Shown: one piece after another, positions 34,850 through 43,800 of the stretch
Layout: each line of letters opens with the position of its first letter
Position numbering within the stretch: position 1 is the stretch's first letter
Assembly (NCBI RefSeq): GCF_004168285.1
Contig: NZ_SEWF01000006.1
Location: 62,001 to 126,000, forward strand
DNA: 64,000 bases
DNA from: Emticicia agri
Lineage (GTDB): Bacteria > Bacteroidota > Bacteroidia > Cytophagales > Spirosomataceae
Direction of reading: 5' to 3'
The notes under the pieces: model-generated
The model's input: the letters and a program-made list of their open reading frames with translations, nothing else
Told to the model about the DNA's origin: nothing
Databases searched by the model: none
Translations under genes and position numbers: made by a program

Positions 34850-34902
34850 ATATATTGTAGTTTCTCCCAAAGAGTGTCTATATGTTTCATTGATGAAGTG
34901 GA

Positions 34903-36210
34903 TTAATGTCCTAAATATAAAGCCCATAGGGCAAAAATATCAATCACGATAAGCATCCATGATACTTCTTTTGATTGATTCGTAAATAATTTAATGATAG
35001 TCCAGGCCAGAAAACCCCAGATGATACCCTGTGTAATGGAATAGGTAAACGGAATTAAAACCATAGCCAGAAAAGCCGGAACGGCATCATCTAATTTATC
35101 CCAGTTGATTTTGGTAATGGGTTTTATCATCAAGACACCTACTACTATCAGGGCAGGTGCTGTAGCAATTGCCGGAATAATGCTGAGTAATGGAGACAAA
35201 AACATAAAAGGCAAAAATAATATTCCGGCAGTAATGGCAGTAATACCTGTTCGCCCTCCCTGACTAATGCCGACTGCTGATTCTATATAGGCCGTGCCGG
35301 GACTTGTACCTAATAAACCTGCCATTGTGGTAGCTACAGCATCTGTCAATAAAGATTCTTTGATATTGTGTGGCTCTCCATCTTTGTCGTATAAATTTGC
35401 CGCTTCGGCTACTCCTACAAATGTTGAAAGGCTATCGAATAAATCGGTAAAAACGAAAGCAAAAATGACAGGTATCAGGCTTATTTTCAGCGAATTGATA
35501 ATGTCCAATTGAAATAATAAACTGAAATCAGGCGCAGAAAATACCCCTTGCCAGGTTACCAATGTTTTTTGTCCGAAATTAATGGCCGAAGCATCACCCC
35601 AATATCTGCCAATAGGAATTGCTAAAAGAGTTGTCAATAAAATACCTATGATAATCCCTCCCTGTATCCGTTTCACCAACAAAATCATGGTAATAGCCAA
35701 ACCAACCAGAAAAGTAATTACAATAGGGTCGTGCAGGCTTGTAATGCCTATAATAGTTGCCGGATTTGCCACAATAAATTTGGCATTGGCAAAGCCAATA
35801 AGTGTAATAAAAAGCCCGATACCTGCTGAAATAGCATATCGCAAAGGCTTGGGAATAGCCTTAACAATCTGTGAACGGATATTGAAAACAGAGAGTAACA
35901 AAAACAAAATTCCTGCCCAGAAAACTGCCCCTAAAGCTACCTGCCACGAAATGCCCATCCCCTTCACGGCCGTGAAAGTAAAGAAGGCATTCATGCCCAT
36001 TCCGGGAGCTACTACTATCGGGTTTTTGGCATAGATGCCCATCATGAGGCTACAGAAAAATGAAAGTAGCACAGTAGCTGTCAACACACCATTGAACGAC
36101 ATACCCGACTGACTCAAGATAGCAGGGTTTACTACAATGATGTACATCGTAGCCAGAAAAGTAGAGACACCCGCAAGGATTTCGGTTTTTAGTAGAGGTT
36201 TAGGTGGCAT
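34903..36210 (-). CDS. NCS2-family purine (hypoxanthine/guanine/adenine) permease
   Basis: A 435-residue protein with 12-14 hydrophobic helices. It matches the GhxP/AzgA branch: TEILAGVSTFLATMYIIVVN, PIVVAPGMGMNAFFTFTAVK, YAISAGIGLFITLIGFANAK, LFDSLSTFVGVAEAANLY and GTSPGTAYIESAVGISQGGR with TG. These motifs contain the purine-binding Glu and Ser/Thr positions of the branch. It transports purine bases with protons across the inner membrane. First gene of a minus-strand operon that continues with an exported nucleosidase, giving a plausible scavenging route for adenine. Confidence 0.93.
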   Translation of the reverse strand: MPPKPLLKTEILAGVSTFLATMYIIVVNPAILSQSGMSFNGVLTATVLLSFFCSLMMGIYAKNPIVVAPGMGMNAFFTFTAVKGMGISWQVALGAVFWAGILFLLLSVFNIRSQIVKAIPKPLRYAISAGIGLFITLIGFANAKFIVANPATIIGITSLHDPIVITFLVGLAITMILLVKRIQGGIIIGILLTTLLAIPIGRYWGDASAINFGQKTLVTWQGVFSAPDFSLLFQLDIINSLKISLIPVIFAFVFTDLFDSLSTFVGVAEAANLYDKDGEPHNIKESLLTDAVATTMAGLLGTSPGTAYIESAVGISQGGRTGITAITAGILFLPFMFLSPLLSIIPAIATAPALIVVGVLMIKPITKINWDKLDDAVPAFLAMVLIPFTYSITQGIIWGFLAWTIIKLFTNQSKEVSWMLIVIDIFALWALYLGH

Positions 36211-36297
36211 ATAGGTAATCTTTTACAAATTGTTTTGCAAGATAAATGGATAAAACTTAATTTTCTGAAAATCTATTCAAAACACTTATATTAAATC

Positions 36298-37587
36298 ATG
36301 AATCGTAAAGATTTTATTCGTACTTCTGCCTTAGCTACAGGGGCTTTAGTTTCTCGTCCGTTTATCACCTATGCCACACAAGCCAAATATAAAACAGCCC
36401 TGATTGGCGCAGGTTGGTGGGGTACTAATATTGTCAGAGAAGCCATTAAATCAGGTGAATGTCAGATTGTGGCTGTCTGTGATGTTGACGACAGACAAAT
36501 CAAGCAATGCTTAGGTGAGATAGGCAAACTGACAAATGACCAACCTAAGATTTATAAAAATTATCAGGAGTTATTGCAAAAAGAAAAACCTGAAATAGTC
36601 ATCAATGCCACACCCGACCATTGGCACGCACTCATTGCTATTGATGCCATGAAAGCCGGCGCGCATGTGTATCTGGAGAAACCAATCGGGCATACTATCA
36701 ATGAGGGTAAAGCAATTGTAAAAACTGCCCGAGATACGCAACGCATCTGTATTACAGGTTTCCACCGCCGCTATTCGCCACATAATGTGAGTGGACAGGA
36801 GTTTCTGAAATCGGGTAAAGTGGGTAAAATCAAAGAGGTTCGTGCCTTTGTAACCTATAATTTCGGACAAGGCAAGAGGGTTGAGGACGAACCTACTCCG
36901 GCAGAAATAGACTGGAATATGTGGTGTGGCCCGGGTCCATTGGTACCTTATAACCGAACTATTCACCCAAGAAACTGGCGTAACCACGTAGAATTTGCCA
37001 ATGGGATGGTAGGCGACTGGGGGCCGCACTGGTTTGACCAGATTTTATGGTGGACAGACGAGGTTGCTCCTAAGAAGGTATATTCAATGGCAAGCACCAA
37101 GTTTAATACCAATAACAATAATGCCCCTGAGAGCCAGGTTGTGGCCTATGAATTTGAAGATTTTACGTGTACATGGGAACATAGCACACTGAATGGCAGA
37201 CCTACCTCAAAAACTGAAGAAGTAGGGGTATATTTCCACGGTACAGAGGGCACTTTCCACATGGGTTGGACAAAAGGCTGGACGTTTTTTCCGAGAGATC
37301 AGAAGAAAGAAATTATTCATCAAGACCCTGTTTTAAATCAACCCGATTTACAGAATATTGATTTGGTTTTTGCAGATTTATTGAAATCTATCAAATCGAA
37401 ACAATTACCATTTGCCGATATTCTGAAAGGTCATAGAGCTACCAATATGAGTTTGTTGGGCATGGCTGCGCTGAAAGCAGGCAAAAGTCTTGAGTGGGAC
37501 AGAGAAAAAGAAGTTTTTTTAGACTCAACTGCCAATAAATACCTGAGCCGCCAGTATAGAAAAGGCTGGGTATATCCGAAAGCGTGA
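36298..37587 (+). CDS. Gfo/Idh/MocA-family oxidoreductase with Tat-type leader
   Basis: The leader MNRKDFIRTSALATGALVSR is of Tat type but has Arg-Lys in place of the twin Arg; this variant is tolerated in some Tat substrates. The Rossmann fold follows (KTALIGAGWWGTNIVREA, VAVCDVDD, INATPDHWHALIAIDAMKAG) with EKPIGHTINEGKAIVKTA, the signature Glu-Lys-Pro of the family. The C-terminal part (GDWGPHWFDQILWWTDEVAP) is the substrate domain. Bacteroidota have many exported paralogues with NAD(P) or tightly bound cofactor; substrates are sugars or derivatives. Monocistronic; divergent from the permease operon by 87 bases. Confidence 0.9.
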   Translation: MNRKDFIRTSALATGALVSRPFITYATQAKYKTALIGAGWWGTNIVREAIKSGECQIVAVCDVDDRQIKQCLGEIGKLTNDQPKIYKNYQELLQKEKPEIVINATPDHWHALIAIDAMKAGAHVYLEKPIGHTINEGKAIVKTARDTQRICITGFHRRYSPHNVSGQEFLKSGKVGKIKEVRAFVTYNFGQGKRVEDEPTPAEIDWNMWCGPGPLVPYNRTIHPRNWRNHVEFANGMVGDWGPHWFDQILWWTDEVAPKKVYSMASTKFNTNNNNAPESQVVAYEFEDFTCTWEHSTLNGRPTSKTEEVGVYFHGTEGTFHMGWTKGWTFFPRDQKKEIIHQDPVLNQPDLQNIDLVFADLLKSIKSKQLPFADILKGHRATNMSLLGMAALKAGKSLEWDREKEVFLDSTANKYLSRQYRKGWVYPKA

Positions 37588-37681
37588 TAGATAGGTTTTG
37601 GGATGCTTTATTGGCTTTGCACGGCCTTCGACCATGCAAAGGAATGTTTTTCCCAATCATTTATCAAAACAATATTTCTCA

Positions 37682-37708
37682 AAGAGGTAGGTATCAAACC
37701 TGCCTCTT
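37682..37708 (+). terminator. Hairpin after the oxidoreductase gene
   Basis: AAGAGGTAGGT (37682-37692) pairs with ACCTGCCTCTT (37698-37708), 11 bp with one G-T pair, loop of 5, followed by a weak T run (CGTATTTTC). Confidence 0.55.
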
Positions 37709-37823
37709 CGTATTTTCATCAAACAAATCATAGCTGTCTTCATTCTTTCCTACACCTCATCATTTATCCGTTTGCTTTGTTGCAAAATATCGACTTAATT
37801 TATTCAAAAATTCGCTAATCGAA

Positions 37824-39230
37824 ATGCCAACTTACGGACAAATTAAAAGACAGATAGATTTAAATCCATTCGCGCTATTGATGCTTCGCAACGAACTGAA
37901 AGCGCTGCCAAGCATTATTCAGGAAGAGGAGTATATTGATGCCTCGGTGCATGGCTACTGGAACAACCGTCATGTATTGCTTTTAGCCACAACCAAACGA
38001 ATATTATTGGTTGATAGCGACCAGTACGGCGATGTAGAAGTGATTGAATTTCCGTATGATAAAACCGTTACAGTACGTTGCCCTACACCTGACTCTGTGG
38101 TGTTTGGTACAGCCGAACGAAAGGTAAAAGTTGATAATACTATAGAAGAATACATAGTCGCTTTTTATAAAGTTGTAAACGACAGGCTGGAAGGCAAAGA
38201 ACCTCAGCTATATCGTGAAAGGGACATTTATTCAAAGAACGCTACCGAAGAGCAACAAGACTATTCAGAGCAGGGAAAACCGGAATATAGTAGTAATCCG
38301 TTTCATGTGCTGCTGAAAGGGCTGGACGGCATTACGAAGATGATTAATCCTGATGTAAAAGTAAATCAACAGGAGAAAGTTAATCCTGCCAAACCTACCG
38401 AACAAATCCCTGCTGTACCGGAACAGAGCTTAGATGAGCTATTAGCCGAATTGAATGCTTTAGTAGGCTTGCAGAATGTAAAAGATGAAGTAAGTAGTCT
38501 GGTAAATGTACTGAAAATTGAAAAAATAAGAGCAGAAAAGGGTATTAAAGTACCTGAACGCTCGCTACACATGGTTTTTCATGGAAACCCCGGTACAGGT
38601 AAAACTACCATTGCCCGGTTATTAGCCAAGCTATTCAAGGCGTTAGGTATTCTGAGCAAAGGACATCTGTACGAAACCGACCGAAGCGGATTAGTGGCCG
38701 GATACACCGGACAAACCTCGCTGAAAACCCGTGAAGTATGTGAGAAATCGACAGGAGGTATTTTGTTTATCGATGAAGCCTATGCGCTTAATACAGACGA
38801 TACCTACGGCCCTGAAGCAGTAAATACCATTGTAAAATACATGGAAGACCACCGTGACGACTTTGTAGTGATTGTAGCAGGTTATGAAGAAAAAATGACC
38901 GAATTTATTAACTCCAATCCGGGGCTACATTCAAGATTTAATAAGTATATCGGCTTTAAAGATTATACACCCGAAGAAATACTGGAGATTTATCTGATAC
39001 AGGCAAATAAAGTACAGTTGAAAGTTGATGAGGCTGCTAAAAAGAAAGTGTATAAACTGTTCAAAAAACTTTATGAAGACCGTGATTCATCGTTTGGTAA
39101 TGGTCGTCTGGCACGTAATATTTTTGAAAAAACATACGAAAAACAAGCTAACCGCTTAGTAAAAGAAGGGATCGAAACAGCAGACATCAGCCTGATAAAA
39201 GAGGTAGATATTCCGGTGATGGAAGAGTAG
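37824..39230 (+). CDS. AAA+ ATPase of the SpoVK/CbbX type with N-terminal PH-like domain
   Basis: Residues 1-130 (YIDASVHGYWNNRHVLLLAT, TKRILLVDSDQYGDVEVIEF) resemble the bacterial PH/YokE-like beta domain. A variable Pro/Gln-rich linker leads to an AAA+ module (about 205-465): LNALVGLQNVKDEVSSLVNV, Walker A in FHGNPGTGKTTIARLLAKLF, the pore-loop region LVAGYTGQTSLKTREV, Walker B in GGILFIDEAYALN, sensor 1 in FVVIVAGYEEKM, arginine finger region NPGLHSRFNKYIGF. CbbX remodels Rubisco and EccA-type relatives serve secretion systems; here no such partner is nearby, so the client protein is unknown. Cytoplasmic hexamer expected. Confidence 0.88.
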   Translation: MPTYGQIKRQIDLNPFALLMLRNELKALPSIIQEEEYIDASVHGYWNNRHVLLLATTKRILLVDSDQYGDVEVIEFPYDKTVTVRCPTPDSVVFGTAERKVKVDNTIEEYIVAFYKVVNDRLEGKEPQLYRERDIYSKNATEEQQDYSEQGKPEYSSNPFHVLLKGLDGITKMINPDVKVNQQEKVNPAKPTEQIPAVPEQSLDELLAELNALVGLQNVKDEVSSLVNVLKIEKIRAEKGIKVPERSLHMVFHGNPGTGKTTIARLLAKLFKALGILSKGHLYETDRSGLVAGYTGQTSLKTREVCEKSTGGILFIDEAYALNTDDTYGPEAVNTIVKYMEDHRDDFVVIVAGYEEKMTEFINSNPGLHSRFNKYIGFKDYTPEEILEIYLIQANKVQLKVDEAAKKKVYKLFKKLYEDRDSSFGNGRLARNIFEKTYEKQANRLVKEGIETADISLIKEVDIPVMEE

Positions 39231-39282
39231 GTTTATCCTTGAAAACAGCCTGTTATCCGACTTAATATCCACCTCTATAAAT

Positions 39283-39316
39283 GTTGAATAAAGTTATTGC
39301 TGAAAGCTTATATTTG
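39283..39316 (+). promoter_or_regulatory. Promoter of the 39337 gene
   Basis: TATATTTG at 39309-39316 matches TAnnTTTG exactly; GTTG at 39283-39286 is the -33 candidate at 22 bases. It lies 20 bases before the ATG. Confidence 0.5.
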
Positions 39317-39336
39317 TTATAGTAAATGAAGATAAG

Positions 39337-39819
39337 ATGAGAAATACATTTAACTATTTAAAAAAAGCACTCAACAATAAAATTGATATTTTAGAGAGAG
39401 AGTCAGCTGTGGGCTATGTGCAGTTTGAAACCCTTAAAACTGATGTGGCAGGGGTATTTAAACAAAAGAAATATCTGTTTAAAAAGAAAAGTTTCTGGAG
39501 TTCTAATTATGATATTTACAGAGAAGACAATCAGCAATTGATTGGTGAGGTAATATTCTCTGTCTGGAAAGGAAAGGCCGATATTACCCTGATAAACGGA
39601 GAAAAGTTTACAATGAAAGCCAAAAATTTCTGGAACACTCAATGGAGTCTTGACGATACAAACAGAGAGGTAATAAACTTTGAACAAACCAAAACCTTCT
39701 GGACTGACGAGGGAACGGTTACAGTCACAAGTAATGATAATGAGAAAATGGGCTTATTGGTGCTATTAAGTATATTTGTAAATTTTGTGTATCGTAGAAG
39801 GTCAGCAGAGGCGGCTTAA
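39337..39819 (+). CDS. Hypothetical protein, possibly LURP-one/tubby-like beta barrel (160 aa)
   Basis: The middle of the protein alternates short beta strands with aromatic residues (YLFKKKSFWSSNYDIYREDN, QQLIGEVIFSVWKGKADITL, FTMKAKNFWNTQWSLDDTNR), which recalls LURP-one-related or scramblase-like barrel proteins, and the C-terminus is hydrophobic then basic (GLLVLLSIFVNFVYRRRS), a likely membrane tail. The likeness is structural impression only. It has its own promoter, and a perfect inverted repeat follows the stop codon. Function unknown. Confidence 0.7.
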   Translation: MRNTFNYLKKALNNKIDILERESAVGYVQFETLKTDVAGVFKQKKYLFKKKSFWSSNYDIYREDNQQLIGEVIFSVWKGKADITLINGEKFTMKAKNFWNTQWSLDDTNREVINFEQTKTFWTDEGTVTVTSNDNEKMGLLVLLSIFVNFVYRRRSAEAA

Positions 39820-39823
39820 CAGT

Positions 39824-39866
39824 AATTATTTGTGGTGCGAACTGGAAGTTCGCACCACAAATAATT
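39824..39866. terminator. Perfect 19-bp inverted repeat after the 39337 gene
   Basis: Arms 39824-39842 and 39848-39866 are perfect reverse complements with loop TGGAA. There is no long T run, but the stem is strong enough to block or protect the transcript end. Confidence 0.75.
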
Positions 39867-39964
39867 GAACCGCCCAGTAAATTTTTAAACAGGCTTTCTC
39901 AGAATCCTTTGGTTTTGTATGCTTCATTGCAAATTTTTGCATATACAATCCAAACAAATGTTTT

Positions 39965-41947
39965 ATGAGAACCTTCACTTTACTTGTTTTAAGTATCTTA
40001 TCAAGCCTTTATTCTTTCGCACAATCTTCGGCTGCTACTATTTTACCCAATACTGCTACTTTCAAAACCAATATCAGCAATGGGTATGCAGGGTATTTTG
40101 AAACCAATCATGCCTCAAATCCTGCACCTGTTTTAGGTGCTATCAGCAAGTCTATTGGGCCGGCCGGGTGGTTTTCTATTGATAATGCCAGCAACTTTTC
40201 ACCTGCCATCTATGCTACTACGGTTGGAGCCGGAACTACTATTCAGGGTAGAAATACAGGTACAGGTATTGGGGCAGGTTTTTCGATTGAGAACCCCTCA
40301 AACAGCAATACAGCATTATATGCGATAACTGATGGCAAAGGTGGAGCAGCAAATTTTCAATTGAATAATACTACATCCTCTGTCCATGCGCTGAATGTAT
40401 CAAACATGGGTACGGGTTTTGCCGTCAATGGTATATCAATAGGTATGGGCGGCGCAGGAAGATTTGAAATTAGCGCGGCTGGTAACACTGCCCGTACGAT
40501 ATATGCCACCAATAAAGGCAAAGGGAGAGTGGGTTATTTTCAAACCGCCAATACACTCAGCGACTCGGTTACCTTAGCGGCTGTCAGCAATGGTCAGGCC
40601 AATGCCTTTGAGGCAATTACTACCGGAGGTGGTATGGCAGGCTTTTTCCGGATAAATAGCTCCTTTAGTTCCAATAAGGCATTATCGGTGCTTTCTAATG
40701 GCACCGGGGCTGCACTCTCATCTCAGGCTATTGGTACGGGTCGGGCAGCTGAGTTCTTTGTAAATGCAGCTGGTAGTGCATCACAAGCAGTTTTTGCTTA
40801 TGGGAGTGGTACCGGAAATACTATTGAATCACGGGCTGTTGGGAGTGGCACTGCTATCAATGCGATAAGCCAGGGTTCTGGTCCGGCAGGTGTTTTTGTT
40901 AATCAAAGTACCAATTCAACCACTTCTTTATGGTCTTCAACCAATGGTTTTGGTAATGCGGGCAATTTCCAGACAACAAATGCTTCGAATCCGGCTTCAA
41001 CTATATTTGCCAGTGGTAGCGGTAGTGGTAACGCCATTGAAACCTTGAGCTATGGTTCAGGACGGGCAGCTTATTTTTTTATAGACAATATGAATAGTCC
41101 GGCTACGGCGGTTTTAGCTAAAACAACGGGTAGTGGTATTGTACTTGAAAGCCAGACCACAGGCACGGGTAAGGCAGGGCATTTTCAGATTACAAATACA
41201 GGTAATAGTAGTTCCGGTATCCATGTAACTACTGATGGTATAGGCAAAGGAGGCGAGTTTTATACAACTAATAGTAATAATGCCAGTACTACGCTGTATG
41301 CTAAAACAGTTGGAACAGGTAGAGCAGGACACTTTGAGATTGAAAATGAATTCGCTACAAATCCGGCTTTATATGCGGTGAGTAATTCAAGCAATGGTGC
41401 TGCCTTAATAGCTCAGACAAAGAATGGATTGGGAGATATCGCTATTTTTAAAGGGTCAAATGATTTTGTAAACGTGGCTCGTATCAATTATCAGGGCACA
41501 GGTTTTTTTAATGGAGGTACACAGAATAGCGGTGCCGATTTAGCTGAAGCATTTGCGGTAGAGGGAGAAAAAACTGACTATGAACCGGGTGATGTACTGG
41601 TCATTTCGGAGAATACAGATAGAACCGTTGAAAAGTCGAGCCAACCTTATTCTACTTTAGTAGCAGGTGTTTATGCAACCAAACCGGGTGTACTTTTGAG
41701 AGAAGACGATGTAAACAATGATTTAGACGGCCAGGTACCTATGGGCGTGGTAGGGGTAATTCCGACTAAGGTTTGTAATGAGGGCGGAAAAATCAAAAGA
41801 GGCGATTTACTGGTTACGTCATCAAAAGCAGGTTATGCCATGAAAGGCGACCCAGCCAGATTAGGTTTTGGTCAGATTTTAGGCAAAGCATTACAGGATT
41901 TTGACGGAACCGAGGGTAAAATCAAGGTGCTGGTAAATGTCAGATAA
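39965..41947 (+). CDS. Secreted beta-repeat surface protein with C-terminal tail-fibre-like domain (660 aa)
   Basis: The leader is MRTFTLLVLSILSSLYSFAQ. Residues about 40-500 are made of many imperfect units of roughly 25-40 residues with the theme GxAGxFxIxN, then NPALYAxTxGxGxx, for example GRAGHFEIENEFATNPALYA and GKAGHFQITNTGNSSSGIHV. Such units form beta-solenoid stalks. The final part (about 500-660: SGADLAEAFAVEGEKTDYEP, GDVLVISENTDRTVEKSSQP, VPMGVVGVIPTKV) looks like the C-terminal domain of some phage tail-fibre or Peptidase_G2-type autoproteolytic chaperones. No cell-surface sorting (T9SS) domain is recognised. Surface stalk or adhesin by inference. Confidence 0.75.
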   Translation: MRTFTLLVLSILSSLYSFAQSSAATILPNTATFKTNISNGYAGYFETNHASNPAPVLGAISKSIGPAGWFSIDNASNFSPAIYATTVGAGTTIQGRNTGTGIGAGFSIENPSNSNTALYAITDGKGGAANFQLNNTTSSVHALNVSNMGTGFAVNGISIGMGGAGRFEISAAGNTARTIYATNKGKGRVGYFQTANTLSDSVTLAAVSNGQANAFEAITTGGGMAGFFRINSSFSSNKALSVLSNGTGAALSSQAIGTGRAAEFFVNAAGSASQAVFAYGSGTGNTIESRAVGSGTAINAISQGSGPAGVFVNQSTNSTTSLWSSTNGFGNAGNFQTTNASNPASTIFASGSGSGNAIETLSYGSGRAAYFFIDNMNSPATAVLAKTTGSGIVLESQTTGTGKAGHFQITNTGNSSSGIHVTTDGIGKGGEFYTTNSNNASTTLYAKTVGTGRAGHFEIENEFATNPALYAVSNSSNGAALIAQTKNGLGDIAIFKGSNDFVNVARINYQGTGFFNGGTQNSGADLAEAFAVEGEKTDYEPGDVLVISENTDRTVEKSSQPYSTLVAGVYATKPGVLLREDDVNNDLDGQVPMGVVGVIPTKVCNEGGKIKRGDLLVTSSKAGYAMKGDPARLGFGQILGKALQDFDGTEGKIKVLVNVR

Positions 41948-41949
41948 TA

Positions 41950-42657
41950 TCAGAGCATACCATCAGGATTAGGTACAAAATTCAGGAATGAATCTGAATG
42001 GATTTTATACTTTTCGGTATCTAATTTATACAAGAATGCCCCTTTTTTAGAAAATCCTTTTTGCTTCTCTTTTAGCTTAATTAAAAGCCCGGTAGAAAGG
42101 ATTTTTCTGCTGAAATTACGTTTGTCAAAATTGCTGCCATAAATAGCTTCATACAGATTCTGTATCTGCGGAATCGTAAAGGTGTCGGGCATGAGTTCGA
42201 ACCCAATCGGGTGAAAAGCCGCTTTGTAGCGCAGGCGCTCAATCGCCATTTTTATCATCTCTGCATGGTCAAAAAGCAATTCGGGTAAATCGTGCATCGA
42301 AAACCAGTGAGCATGGTAGGTGTCTGATATTTTGGTTTCGTAGTCTTTTACGTTCACCAAGGCATAGTAGGCAATCGCTACTGTTCTTTCAACGGGATCC
42401 CGGTTAGGGTCACCAAAGGCACCTAATTGTTCTAAAAATACGCCTGTCAGGTTAGTTAATTCAAACAAAATTCTGTCAGCAGCCTGGTCAAGGCTTTCTG
42501 CAGGTTTTAGCCAGCCACCCATCAGCGACCAGGTGTCCCGGTCGGTTTGCACACCTCGCTTCACCAGAAGTAATTTTAATTCTTCACCGTCAAACCCGAA
42601 AATGATTGAATCGAGTGCTACCAGGCACTTGGTTTGTTGTTTATATAGTTCTAACAT
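41950..42657 (-). CDS. NrtR/AraR-like Nudix-related transcriptional regulator
   Basis: The N-terminal Nudix-like domain (1-150) has a degenerate Nudix box: GGWLKPAESLDQAADRILFE keeps G-x5-E and the Arg but lacks the first Glu of REUxEE and the last Glu, so pyrophosphatase activity is unlikely. A C-terminal winged helix follows (TFTIPQIQNLYEAIYGSNFD, KRNFSRKILSTGLLIKL). This composition is known from NrtR and the Bacteroidota sugar regulator AraR, where the Nudix fold binds an effector. The gene is convergent with the surface protein, with which it has only two bases between stop codons. Regulated genes are not clear from the context. Confidence 0.88.
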   Translation of the reverse strand: MLELYKQQTKCLVALDSIIFGFDGEELKLLLVKRGVQTDRDTWSLMGGWLKPAESLDQAADRILFELTNLTGVFLEQLGAFGDPNRDPVERTVAIAYYALVNVKDYETKISDTYHAHWFSMHDLPELLFDHAEMIKMAIERLRYKAAFHPIGFELMPDTFTIPQIQNLYEAIYGSNFDKRNFSRKILSTGLLIKLKEKQKGFSKKGAFLYKLDTEKYKIHSDSFLNFVPNPDGML

Positions 42658-42768
42658 TTCCTGTTAAGCTTGCAGGTGTATTTTCTAATCAGGTTAATAA
42701 TTTGGTAACAATATTATAAAAGTGAATGCCCATGCACAACAAAAAAACATATTTTCTGTAAAAAACCC

Positions 42769-42776
42769 TAATTTTG
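42769..42776 (+). promoter_or_regulatory. -7 element upstream of the ABC ATPase gene
   Basis: TAATTTTG is an exact TAnnTTTG match located 12 bases before ATG 42789. It overlaps the upstream TTG 42774, excluding that codon as the start. Confidence 0.5.
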
Positions 42777-42788
42777 CAAGAAAAACGA

Positions 42789-43745
42789 ATGTCGCTGCTC
42801 AAAATACAACATCTATCCAAGTCTTTCGAAGATAAAAAGGCAGTTAACCATATTTCATTTACTTTAGAGAAAGGAGAGATTTTAGGGATTCTGGGCGAAA
42901 GTGGCTCCGGCAAAACTACTTTGTTACACCTGATTGGAGCCTTTCAGGAACCTGATGAGGGCACACTACTCTTAGAGAATAAACGTATTACTCCACCCTC
43001 TCAGAAACTCATTGCAGGGCACCCTGATATTAAACTGGTCAGGCAGGATTACGGTCTTTTTCCAAATATCTCTATCCGTGAAAACATTGCTTACGAACTT
43101 CGCTACTATGAAGAAAACTACCGTAATAAAAGGGTAGATAAATTGTTAAAACTGAGTAGGTTAGATAAAGTTCAGTCTCATTTACCCCGTGAGGTATCGG
43201 GTGGTGAGCAACAAAGAGCCGTAATTGTAAAAGCCATAGCCGAACAACCGAAACTCTTGTTATTAGACGAACCATTTAGTCATTTAGATGCGGTCAATAA
43301 ACGCAAACTAAAAGTAGAGATATTAAAACTTATAAAATCTGAAGAGGTAAGCTGTATTTTTGTTACCCACGACGTAAGCGATGCCTATGGCATGGCCGAC
43401 TATCTGGCAATTATGAGAAAAGGTAAAATGTTGCAAGTAGATGCACCACAAAAAGTTTATCAGCATCCATTAAATCAATACGTAGCAGAAATTACAGGCG
43501 AAGTAAATGTAGTAAGCATAGAATGGTTGGCGCGTGTGGGATTATCGAACCTACCCAATGTATTTATACGTCCTGAGCAGATTTTTGTTGCTCCTGAATC
43601 AAACCTGAAAGCTGGCGTGGTAGCCCTCAAATTTTTAGGTAATTATTATGAAGTGATTATCAGCATTGGTGAGCAGGAATTGAAGATGTTTAGTTTTGTG
43701 CCTTTAAAGGTAGGCGAGGAAATTGGTGTTGACATCAGACATTAG
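42789..43745 (+). CDS. Orphan ABC transporter ATP-binding protein with TOBE-like tail
   Basis: Walker A is GESGSGKTTLL, Q-loop VRQDYGLFP, signature REVSGGEQQRAVIVKAIAEQ, Walker B LLLLDEPFSHLD and H-loop FVTHDVSDAYGM. The C-terminal 90 residues (VNVVSIEWLARVGLSNLPNV, FIRPEQIFVAPESNLKAGVV) form a regulatory TOBE-like extension as in importers of ions, sugars or spermidine. Its closest look is to the PotA/FbpC group. No permease or binding protein is adjacent in the window, so the partner must be elsewhere. Start ATG 42789 is set by the overlapping promoter element. Confidence 0.9.
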   Translation: MSLLKIQHLSKSFEDKKAVNHISFTLEKGEILGILGESGSGKTTLLHLIGAFQEPDEGTLLLENKRITPPSQKLIAGHPDIKLVRQDYGLFPNISIRENIAYELRYYEENYRNKRVDKLLKLSRLDKVQSHLPREVSGGEQQRAVIVKAIAEQPKLLLLDEPFSHLDAVNKRKLKVEILKLIKSEEVSCIFVTHDVSDAYGMADYLAIMRKGKMLQVDAPQKVYQHPLNQYVAEITGEVNVVSIEWLARVGLSNLPNVFIRPEQIFVAPESNLKAGVVALKFLGNYYEVIISIGEQELKMFSFVPLKVGEEIGVDIRH

Positions 43746-43800
43746 AGCATATTTAAAAATTATGATTCGATCTACAAAGCTCATCTTTTTTAGCTATAAT

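Noticed and set aside
34747-34890. N-terminal extension of the nucleosidase gene
   Set aside because: Runs across inverted repeats and has no leader; the TTG start places the signal peptide at the N-terminus.
37603-37818. Plus-strand frame of 71 codons before the AAA+ gene
   Set aside because: Crosses a hairpin; residues show no protein family or leader character.
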